From positions 1 through 5,942 of the forward strand of contig DUSB01000022.1 of assembly GCA_012840625.1 (NCBI GenBank): a stretch of DNA of 5,942 bases, written 5' to 3'. The notes under the pieces were generated by a model that worked only from the letters and a program-made list of their open reading frames with translations, had not been told where the DNA came from and did not search any database. Shown here one piece after another: positions 1 through 5,264 of the stretch; within the stretch, counting starts at the first letter, position 1; every line of letters starts with the position of its first letter. Position numbers and translations under genes: made by a program. This DNA is from Syntrophomonadaceae bacterium (GTDB taxonomy: Bacteria; Bacillota; Syntrophomonadia; Syntrophomonadales; Syntrophomonadaceae).

Positions 1-18
1 ATTCGGAAACCTTAGTTC

Positions 19-30
19 TGACAGTTGTCA
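19..30. repeat. short inverted repeat TGACA-N2-TGTCA
   Basis: Two perfect 5-base arms (19-23 and 26-30) flank a GT centre. The site lies about 25 bases upstream of the candidate -35 box, where an activator operator could sit. No known regulator motif is matched with confidence, and 5-base arms can arise by chance. Confidence 0.25.
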
Positions 31-54
31 AAAAAACAAGATACCCTCTCGCCC

Positions 55-85
55 CTTGTCTAAATATCGCGAAACATGTTAATAT
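55..85 (+). promoter_or_regulatory. possible promoter of the nuo operon
   Basis: A TTGTCT element at 56-61 resembles a -35 box (4 of 6 matches to TTGACA). It is followed after 18 bases by TAATAT at 80-85 (4 of 6 matches to TATAAT), with a TG one base upstream (77-78) that makes an extended -10. Transcription would begin near 92 and give a leader of about 170 bases before nuoA. The region is AT-rich, so chance matches are likely. A second, poorer candidate is TATAAA at 206-211, which lacks a convincing -35. This is a pattern match by eye only. Confidence 0.25.
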
Positions 86-126
86 TTCAATGATATTGTT
101 AAAAACCTCACAAGGAGAAATAAATA

Positions 127-210
127 TTGCTAAGCAGCGTTGATGATAACATCAAGTATGAGCAGGAGACAAATTCAGATAGGGTCTGTAATGGGCATTT
201 CCCTGTATAA
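127..210 (+). CDS. possible 27-residue leader ORF
   Basis: A short open frame starts at TTG 127 and ends at TAA 208-210. It is preceded by AAGGAG at 112-117 with a 9-base spacer, an arrangement as good as that of nuoA, which also starts with TTG. The predicted peptide begins MLSSVDDNIK and ends in NGHFPV. It is hydrophilic, with no membrane segment and no run of one amino acid that would suggest attenuation. It lies 55 bases upstream of nuoA and would be on the same transcript if the promoter at 55-85 is real. An overlapping frame with ATG at 143, 158 or 191, ending at 241, lacks a good ribosome site. The ORF may be a small protein, a regulatory leader peptide, or chance. I do not recognise the product. 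Confidence 0.2.
   Translation: MLSSVDDNIKYEQETNSDRVCNGHFPV
140..155. repeat. perfect inverted repeat TTGATG-ATAA-CATCAA
   Basis: Six-base perfect arms (140-145 and 150-155) surround the 4-base centre ATAA. The site lies in the nuoA leader, within the possible small ORF. It could be an operator or a small RNA hairpin. It resembles an FNR/CRP-family half-site pair (TTGA...TCAA), but the cores are 8 bases apart where that family normally has 6. It is not a terminator, because no T-run follows. Confidence 0.35.
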
Positions 211-250
211 AAAAGAAGATAACTTGTTACTCTATTGGTAAAACTTAAAA

Positions 251-257
251 AAGGAGG
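251..257 (+). promoter_or_regulatory. ribosome binding site of nuoA
   Basis: AAGGAGG is followed by 8 bases and then TTG at 266. It fixes the TTG start: the next in-frame ATG, at 311, would remove the first transmembrane helix. Confidence 0.85.
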
Positions 258-265
258 TTGGCGTA

Positions 266-622
266 TTGTCTGATTATGCGACTATAGGGGTCTTCTTGTT
301 GTTAACAATGGCATTTCCTATAGCGGCGATGGCTGCATCCTGGATGTTTCGTCCTAAACCAAAATCTTCAGAAGATAAAATGCTTCCCTATGAATGCGGG
401 GTTGATACCAAGGGTAAAACCTGGATCCGTTTTCGGGTAAGTTATTTCCTGTATGCACTGGTATTTCTGGCCTTTGATGTGGGCGTTGTTTTTCTTTTTC
501 CATGGGCGGCAAAGTTTAAATTTCTGGGCATCTATGCTTTTGCTGCCATGCTGATTTTTATTAGCCTTTTACTTATCGGACTGTGGTATGCATGGAAAGA
601 AGGTGCGCTTGAATGGTATTAA
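266..622 (+). CDS. nuoA: NADH-quinone oxidoreductase subunit A
   Basis: Small membrane subunit of complex I (ND3 family) that helps close the quinone chamber with NuoH and NuoJ. The product is 118 residues, the normal length. Three membrane helices are visible at about 6-27, 57-79 and 86-109. Family signatures are the YECG motif (42-45) in the long loop after helix 1, the RFRVSYFLYALVFLAFD stretch (55-71), FPWA (78-81), and a C-terminal GALEW. The conserved helix-2 Asp is present (D71), but the acidic residue normally found two positions later (Glu81 in E. coli NuoA, within FDVE) is Gly73 here (FDVG). The start is TTG behind AAGGAGG. The gene overlaps nuoB by 10 bases and is the first recognised gene of the operon. 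Identity is certain; the effect of the substitution is unknown. Confidence 0.97.
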   Translation: MSDYATIGVFLLLTMAFPIAAMAASWMFRPKPKSSEDKMLPYECGVDTKGKTWIRFRVSYFLYALVFLAFDVGVVFLFPWAAKFKFLGIYAFAAMLIFISLLLIGLWYAWKEGALEWY

Positions 623-1104
623 AACAGCAAGCTGATGATGACCTTGAGATGATGGAAAAAAACGGAATCATAGTTACAACATTAGAAAAAATATGGAATT
701 GGGGGCGAGCCCATTCCTTTTGGCCCTTGTCCTACGGATGCAACTGCTGTCCGATTGAGATGATGGCGGCAGGGGCTTCACGTTTTGACATAGCTCGTTA
801 TGGATACGAGGTTTTCCGTGCTTCCCCACGGCAGGCCGATCTATTGGTTGTTGCCGGGCCTATTACGGTAAAGATGGCTCCTGCTGTACAGCGTATTTAT
901 GAGCAGATGCCCTCGCCCAAATGGGTACTGGCAATGGGGAACTGTGCTACCAGTGGAGGGCCTTTTCGTGATGGATACAGTGTACTGCCAGGAGCGGATA
1001 GCTTGTTTAAGGTAGATGTTTTTGTTCCTGGTTGTCCCCCTCGACCGGAGGCCCTTTTTCATGGACTACTGGAATTGAAACAAAAAGTGATGGGCAAAAA
1101 GTAA
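613..1104 (+). CDS. nuoB: NADH-quinone oxidoreductase subunit B (N2 cluster)
   Basis: Connecting subunit (PSST family) that carries the terminal [4Fe-4S] cluster N2, which hands electrons to quinone. The product is 163 residues. The four expected ligands are visible: tandem C45-C46, C111 in GNCATSGG, and C141 in PGCPPRPEA. Other signatures are NWGRAHSFWPL (29-39), RYGYEVFRASPRQADLLVVAG (62-82) and the TVKMAP segment. An additional C43 gives CNCC where E. coli has LSCC. The ATG at 613 lies within the end of nuoA and is preceded by AGAAGG (598-603) at a 9-base distance. In-frame ATGs at 649 and 652 would shorten the N-terminus but have a weaker ribosome site. The 10-base overlap with nuoA suggests coupled translation. 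It pairs structurally with NuoD and NuoI. Confidence 0.97.
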   Translation: MVLKQQADDDLEMMEKNGIIVTTLEKIWNWGRAHSFWPLSYGCNCCPIEMMAAGASRFDIARYGYEVFRASPRQADLLVVAGPITVKMAPAVQRIYEQMPSPKWVLAMGNCATSGGPFRDGYSVLPGADSLFKVDVFVPGCPPRPEALFHGLLELKQKVMGKK

Positions 1105-1110
1105 GGTGCC

Positions 1111-1118
1111 TGGAGGTG
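1111..1118 (+). promoter_or_regulatory. ribosome binding site deciding the nuoC start
   Basis: GGAGGTG (1112-1118) is 9 bases from ATG 1128 but only 3 bases from the in-frame TTG at 1122. The spacing and the codon both favour ATG 1128. Confidence 0.6.
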
Positions 1119-1127
1119 TGATTGTAC

Positions 1128-1574
1128 ATGGATGTATTTAACCTGGAGGCTATGCTTCAGGAATTGCAGCAGGAAATGGGAGAAAAGCTGGAGATTGATG
1201 AGGATGCCTTTTTCACTTATTTAAAAATCGATGCGCAGGATCTCCCGGCCCTAATGGAAACTTTACGCCAGCGTTATGGTTTCAATCACTTGGCCAATCT
1301 TTGTGCGGTAGATTATGAGGAGGAATTTGAGCTGGTCTATCACCTGTATTCTATACCGGATAATTATAAAGTAGCAGTGAAAGTGCGTGTTAGCCGAAAT
1401 AAGGCTGAGCTGCCTTCTATCATGGATATCTATCCAACTGCAGATTGGCAGGAACGAGAAGCATATGATCTGATGGGGATTAGTTTTCAAGGACATCCAA
1501 ATTTAGTAAGGATCTTATTACCGGATGACTTTGCAGGACATCCTTTGCGAAAAGATTTCAAGAAGGAGGGGTGA
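1128..1574 (+). CDS. nuoC: NADH-quinone oxidoreductase subunit C
   Basis: Peripheral-arm subunit of the 30 kDa family. It has no cofactor and braces NuoD and NuoB at the quinone module. From ATG 1128 the product is 148 residues; an in-frame TTG at 1122 would add two. The family hallmark lies at about 101-143: a DIYPTADWQEREAYDLMG block, then GHPNLVRILLPDD, then GHPLRKDF. The VDYEEEFELVYHLYS strand region (61-75) is also typical, and about 40 variable residues precede it. It is a stand-alone gene, not fused to nuoD as in E. coli. It begins 23 bases after nuoB, and its TGA lies just downstream of the nuoD ribosome site, so ribosomes ending nuoC can reinitiate at nuoD. Confidence 0.96.
   Translation: MDVFNLEAMLQELQQEMGEKLEIDEDAFFTYLKIDAQDLPALMETLRQRYGFNHLANLCAVDYEEEFELVYHLYSIPDNYKVAVKVRVSRNKAELPSIMDIYPTADWQEREAYDLMGISFQGHPNLVRILLPDDFAGHPLRKDFKKEG
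1563..1570 (+). promoter_or_regulatory. ribosome binding site deciding the nuoD start
   Basis: AAGGAGG (1563-1569) lies inside the last nuoC codons. The first in-frame start, GTG 1571, is only one base away, too close to be used. TTG 1580 is 10 bases away and is favoured. Confidence 0.65.
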
Positions 1575-1579
1575 TTAAG

Positions 1580-2680
1580 TTGCTGCAAACAGACCAATAT
1601 ATAATTAACATCGGGCCTCAGCATCCGAGTACCCATGGTGGCTTACATGTAGAAGCCTTGATGGATGGGGAAAATGTGGTGGATGCAATTGTGCATCTTG
1701 GTTATGTCCACCGCTCGATAGAGAAAATAGCTGAAAGTCGGACTTACCCTCAGTTTGTTCCCTATGCATCGCGCCTGGATTATTTAGCCTCTCATTTGCC
1801 AACGCTGGGTTACTGCCAGGCGGTAGAGAAGATGATGGGTATTGAGGTGCCGGAGCGCGCCGAGTATCTACGGGTTATAATGGCAGAATTTTCACGCATT
1901 AGTTCCCACTTAATTTTTATTGGCAGTATGGCTATAGATCTGGGAGCTACGACGGGTTTAATTTACTGTTTGCGTGATCGTGAACGGATTATGGATATGT
2001 TTGAGATGACCAGCGGGCAGAGGATGATTGCATCCTATATGCGTATTGGTGGCATAGCTGAAGATGTACCGGAAACCTTTTATGCTGCTGCCCGTAGTTT
2101 TTTGGACGATTTGCCTCAAATGATTGATGAATACAATGGACTTATTACCGGCAATGAAATTTTACAATGCCGTATCAAAGGGGTGGGAACCTTATCGGCA
2201 GAAGATGCGATAGCTTATGGAGTAACCGGCCCCAATCTGCGTGCCTGTGGGATCGATTATGATATCCGCAAGGCAGAACCTTATGGTATTTACGATCGCT
2301 TTGAATTTGATGTGCCGCTTGGTACTAAAGGCGATAGCTGGAATCGGTACATTGTGCGTTTGGAAGAAATTAAGGAAAGTGCTCGCATTATCGAGCAAGC
2401 TCTGGATGCTCTTCCCCAGGGGGATATTCGGACCAAGGTACCGCGGGTTTTGAAACCTGAATCCGGTTGGGAAATCTATCATCGTATCGAATCGTCCAAA
2501 GGAGAATTGGGGTACTATATTGTCGCTGACGGTGGTAATAAACCTTACCGCCTGCATGTACGGGCTCCTTCCTTTATAAATTTGATGGTTTTACCCATCA
2601 TATCCAGAGGTGGGAAGCTGCAGGATATTATCGCCAATATCGCAACGCTTGATCCCGTTCTGGGCGAATCTGACAGATAG
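1580..2680 (+). CDS. nuoD: NADH-quinone oxidoreductase subunit D
   Basis: The 49 kDa-family subunit, derived from the large subunit of [NiFe] hydrogenases, which forms most of the quinone-binding pocket with NuoB. With TTG 1580 it is 366 residues (369 if GTG 1571 is used), a usual length for a stand-alone NuoD. The N-terminus reads MLQTDQYIINIGPQHPSTHG. Expected quinone-site residues are His19 in HPSTHG and Tyr68 in RLDYL; their spacing of 49 equals that of the known pair in Thermus (His38/Tyr87) and human (His59/Tyr108). Other signatures are TSGQRMIASYMRIGG, GVTGPNLRA, YGIYDRFEFDVP and RLHVRAPSF, with a C-terminal LDPVLGESDR. The Ni-binding cysteines of hydrogenases are missing, as expected, so this is not a hydrogenase. 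The gene is followed after 16 bases by nuoH rather than nuoE. Confidence 0.97.
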   Translation: MLQTDQYIINIGPQHPSTHGGLHVEALMDGENVVDAIVHLGYVHRSIEKIAESRTYPQFVPYASRLDYLASHLPTLGYCQAVEKMMGIEVPERAEYLRVIMAEFSRISSHLIFIGSMAIDLGATTGLIYCLRDRERIMDMFEMTSGQRMIASYMRIGGIAEDVPETFYAAARSFLDDLPQMIDEYNGLITGNEILQCRIKGVGTLSAEDAIAYGVTGPNLRACGIDYDIRKAEPYGIYDRFEFDVPLGTKGDSWNRYIVRLEEIKESARIIEQALDALPQGDIRTKVPRVLKPESGWEIYHRIESSKGELGYYIVADGGNKPYRLHVRAPSFINLMVLPIISRGGKLQDIIANIATLDPVLGESDR

Positions 2681-2696
2681 GAGGAGCGTATAGGAT

Positions 2697-3737
2697 ATGG
2701 AACACTGGTTTACCGATATTGCACAGGCTCTGGTTAATTGGTTGATGGGGCTGGGACTTTCCGCTGGCTGGGCGGACTTTGTTCTACTAATTGTCCAGTG
2801 GTTGTGTATTGTGATGATTGTTACGATCAACGTTATCATCCTTATCTGGTTGGAGAGGAAAGTATCCGGATTTATCCAGCTACGCCTGGGCCCAAATCGT
2901 TTGGGACCTTATGGGGCTTTCCAGACTATAGCGGATGCGATCAAACTTTTAACCAAGGAAGATATTATTCCTTCTAGAACGGATAAGTGGATTTTCATGA
3001 CCGCCCCCTTGTTTTTTATTGTCGTATCGGTCATGTTATATGCCGTGATTCCAATGGGAGACGGTATGCAGGTGGTCGATTTTAATGTTGGATTGCTTTA
3101 TTTTATTTCCATTGGTTCACTGAGTACCATCTGCCTGCTCATGGCAGGATGGGGATCAAATAATAAATGGTCCATGCTGGGTGCCATGCGTGCGGTAGCG
3201 CAGATGATTTCATATGAAATTCCTCTGGCTATTTCATTGCTGGGGGTAGTAATGATTGCCGGTTCACTGCGTTTATCAGATATTGTTGTTGCCCAGGGTA
3301 ATATATGGTTTGTCTTATTGCAGCCGATCGCCTTTATTACTTATTTTATAGCGGCAACAGCGGAATTAAATCGAGGGCCATTCGATATGCCAGAAGCAGA
3401 GCAGGAGCTTACAGCTGGTGCATATACCGAATATACGGGGATGCGCTGGGCGCTTTTCTTCCTGGCAGAGTATACCAATTTGGTAGCCGTTTCTGCTTTG
3501 TGTGCCACCATGTTTTTTGGTGGATGGCAGGGACCGGGTTTACCTTCCTGGTTGTGGATTATTATTAAGACCTACTTAATCATGCTGGTCTTTATGTGGA
3601 TGAAATGGACCTTTCCTCGCATACGCATGGACCACTTGATGAGTTTTAGCTGGAAAATTCTACTGCCGGTAAGCCTGGCCAATCTAGTGTTGACAGGTTT
3701 TGGTCTGGAGTTTTTCAAATGGATGGGGTGGTGGTAA
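2697..3737 (+). CDS. nuoH: NADH-quinone oxidoreductase subunit H
   Basis: Membrane subunit (ND1 family) that docks the peripheral arm and forms the entrance to the quinone chamber and the start of the proton-coupling path. It has 346 residues with about eight hydrophobic helices, which is normal. Signatures are ERKVSGFIQLRLGPNRLGPYG spanning 53-73, LTKEDIIPS (85-93), the AMRAVAQMISYEIPL segment (163-177), and the acidic loop at 222-250 that starts AELNRGPFDMPEAEQE and continues GAYTEYTGMR. Near the C-terminus is WMKWTFPRIRMDHLM (301-315). The start is ATG 2697. The GGAGG at 2680-2684, which overlaps the nuoD stop, is a rather distant 12 bases away. nuoI follows after 3 bases. Confidence 0.97.
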   Translation: MEHWFTDIAQALVNWLMGLGLSAGWADFVLLIVQWLCIVMIVTINVIILIWLERKVSGFIQLRLGPNRLGPYGAFQTIADAIKLLTKEDIIPSRTDKWIFMTAPLFFIVVSVMLYAVIPMGDGMQVVDFNVGLLYFISIGSLSTICLLMAGWGSNNKWSMLGAMRAVAQMISYEIPLAISLLGVVMIAGSLRLSDIVVAQGNIWFVLLQPIAFITYFIAATAELNRGPFDMPEAEQELTAGAYTEYTGMRWALFFLAEYTNLVAVSALCATMFFGGWQGPGLPSWLWIIIKTYLIMLVFMWMKWTFPRIRMDHLMSFSWKILLPVSLANLVLTGFGLEFFKWMGWW

Positions 3738-3740
3738 ATC

Positions 3741-4433
3741 GTGTATGGAAAAGGATTGCTTAAAGGACTATGGATAACATTTAAACATAGTTTCGAGAAA
3801 AAAGATCTGGTGGTACGGTATCCGGAACAAATGCCCCATCTGCAGGAACGTTTTCGTGGTTCGCTGGCCTTTGATTTTGAAAAATGTATTGCTTGCGGGA
3901 TATGTATACGAAATTGTCCCAATAATGTTCTTAGTATGGAAACAGCTAAAGATGAGGATAGTAAGAAGAAAAAACTTATGCAGTATACCATTGATCTACA
4001 ATACTGCATGTTTTGCAATCTTTGCGTAGAGGACTGTCCCACTAATAGCTTGTACTTTACGCATGATTTTGAGCTGTCACAATTTCATCGTGATGATATT
4101 AAAAGGGTTTACCATCGTCCCCCGGAGCTGGATCAGCAAGAAGCAGCCCAAAAAACCTCCGACCAGGATACGCAGACAGCTGCGGATGATAAGAAAGAGA
4201 AGCAGCTACGAGCCATGATAAATGCTATCAATAAAAACCCACAGAAGGTGCTGGCCAGGGTACTTGATGGTGAAGAACAGGTAGAGGTCTTAGCAGCAGT
4301 GCTAATGGCCGATGAAAAGAAACTGGCCAGAATGGCAGAGATGATGATTACAGATAAGGAAAAAGCGAAAAAAGTTGCGCTGGCGTTTGTGAAAAAAGAA
4401 TTAAAAGAGCGCGAAAAAGGAGGGGATCAGTAA
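3741..4433 (+). CDS. nuoI: NADH-quinone oxidoreductase subunit I with C-terminal extension
   Basis: Ferredoxin-like subunit (TYKY family) carrying clusters N6a and N6b, which relay electrons to N2 in NuoB. Two CxxCxxCxxxCP motifs are complete: C49/C52/C55/C59 and C89/C92/C95/C99. The N-terminal MYGKGLLKGL and the RYPE segment are typical and support GTG 3741 as the start, 3 bases after nuoH. The family core ends near residue 130. About 100 more residues follow: a polar Q/D/T/A-rich linker (131-150), then a highly charged, probably helical region (151-228) with successive units of about 13 residues that alternate hydrophobic and Lys/Glu/Asp positions. Most NuoI proteins are about 130-180 residues, so 230 is long. 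With NuoEFG missing here, NuoI is the likely entry point for electrons, and the tail could dock a donor; that is inference. There is no stop or frameshift between core and tail. Confidence 0.95.
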   Translation: MYGKGLLKGLWITFKHSFEKKDLVVRYPEQMPHLQERFRGSLAFDFEKCIACGICIRNCPNNVLSMETAKDEDSKKKKLMQYTIDLQYCMFCNLCVEDCPTNSLYFTHDFELSQFHRDDIKRVYHRPPELDQQEAAQKTSDQDTQTAADDKKEKQLRAMINAINKNPQKVLARVLDGEEQVEVLAAVLMADEKKLARMAEMMITDKEKAKKVALAFVKKELKEREKGGDQ

Positions 4434-4949
4434 ATGGATATCAGTTTGGCCGATCTGGCCTTTATCATTTTAGCCGGTTTTACTCTCCTTACTGCTCTGG
4501 GTGTGGTACTGTTTAAAAATATTGTACACAGCGCTATTATGCTGGTGTTTTCTTTTCTGGGTGTGGCCGGAATCTATTTTACTATGCATGCAGGCTTTTT
4601 GGGACTGGTACAGATTCTGGTCTATGCAGGAGCCATATCTGTCCTGATTATATTTGCCATCATGCTGGTCATGAATCAGGATCCGGAAAAAACAAATCTA
4701 CCCAGCCCGAATATTCCCAATATCATGGCAGGTACCTACCTGACCATATTACTGGTAGGGGCCCTGGTGGGATCTATCTGGTTTACAAGCTTCCCGGAAA
4801 AGGTTGCTCCAGTCTCTGGCGATGAATTGGGATTGCTGACCGGCTTAATGCTGGGAGATTATGTCATACCTTTAGAACTGGCGGCTCTCCTACTGCTGGT
4901 TGCAGTGGTTGGCGCTATTATTCTGGCGAGAGGAGCGGAACATAAATGA
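4434..4949 (+). CDS. nuoJ: NADH-quinone oxidoreductase subunit J
   Basis: Membrane subunit of the ND6 family, located between NuoH/NuoA and NuoK; its third helix takes part in coupling quinone reduction to proton movement. The product is 171 residues with five hydrophobic segments at about 7-27, 32-51, 54-79, 98-119 and 145-166. The conserved helix-3 stretch FLGLVQILVYAGAISVLIIF (55-74) includes the family's Tyr (Y64). The C-terminal LELAALLLLVAVVGAIILAR (147-166) is also typical. The ATG directly follows the nuoI TAA with no gap. AAGGAGGGG at 4417-4425, inside nuoI, is its ribosome site. It overlaps nuoK by 4 bases (ATGA). Confidence 0.96.
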   Translation: MDISLADLAFIILAGFTLLTALGVVLFKNIVHSAIMLVFSFLGVAGIYFTMHAGFLGLVQILVYAGAISVLIIFAIMLVMNQDPEKTNLPSPNIPNIMAGTYLTILLVGALVGSIWFTSFPEKVAPVSGDELGLLTGLMLGDYVIPLELAALLLLVAVVGAIILARGAEHK

Positions 4950-5254
4950 TAGGTCTAACTCATTATCTAATTCTTGCGACCCTCCTTTTCGGCATAGGCC
5001 TCTTTGGGGTATTAGCAAAGCGCAGTGCTATTGCAGTTTTGATGGCTGTGGAACTGATGCTCAATGCGGTTAACATTAACTTTGTGGCTATCAATAAATA
5101 CGTTGTTCCCGATACAGGTGTTGGTCAGCTGTTTGCACTTTTCGTGATCGTCGTGGCAGCTGCAGAGGTGGCAGTAGGACTGGCGTTAATTATTAATATT
5201 TTCCGGCAGAAGAAATCAGTCAACTTGCATGATTTCAATCTGCTGAAATGGTAA
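4946..5254 (+). CDS. nuoK: NADH-quinone oxidoreductase subunit K
   Basis: Small membrane subunit (ND4L, MrpC-like) in the proton-translocating arm. The product is 102 residues with three helices at about 5-23, 28-48 and 61-86. Both membrane glutamates known to be needed for pumping in E. coli NuoK (Glu36 and Glu72) have counterparts: E36 in VELMLNAVN and E74 in AAAEVAVGLA. The start ATG overlaps the nuoJ TGA (ATGA), with AGAGGAG about 10 bases upstream, so translation is probably coupled to nuoJ. nuoL follows after 10 bases. Confidence 0.97.
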   Translation: MIGLTHYLILATLLFGIGLFGVLAKRSAIAVLMAVELMLNAVNINFVAINKYVVPDTGVGQLFALFVIVVAAAEVAVGLALIINIFRQKKSVNLHDFNLLKW

Positions 5255-5264
5255 GGCAGGTGTA

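Noticed and set aside
3..143. Open frame entering from the left edge that could be the end of an upstream gene
   Set aside because: The translation shows no recognisable protein character, and the region is AT-rich with promoter-like and ribosome-site-like signals, so leader DNA is more likely.
140..155. FNR or dehalobox-type operator
   Set aside because: The arms resemble TTGAT...ATCAA, but the spacer is 6 where the FNR consensus has 4 between these pentamers, and the halves are not TTAAT/ATTAA. It is kept only as an unassigned inverted repeat.
2192..2557. Antisense open frame of 121 codons opposite nuoD
   Set aside because: It lies entirely opposite a strongly conserved gene, has no recognisable domain, and its composition follows from the codon pattern of nuoD.
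613..2680. nuoB/C/D as part of a membrane-bound [NiFe] hydrogenase (Ech/Hyc type)
   Set aside because: NuoD lacks the Ni-binding cysteine pairs, NuoB keeps the tandem CC of N2, and nuoA, nuoJ and nuoK follow complex I order, so this is complex I.
2738..2977. Shifted-frame ORF inside nuoH (a similar one at 3305-3568)
   Set aside because: Both are out-of-frame readings of the membrane-helix codons of nuoH, with no independent ribosome site or family resemblance.
3572..4042. Antisense open frame of 156 codons spanning the nuoH-nuoI junction
   Set aside because: It covers the conserved end of nuoH and the iron-sulfur motifs of nuoI on the other strand. Its predicted protein is low-complexity and unlike any family I know.
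4131..4433. NuoI tail as a separate gene or frameshift artefact
   Set aside because: The frame is continuous from the iron-sulfur core to the stop, there is no internal start with a good ribosome site, and nuoJ follows directly with normal spacing.
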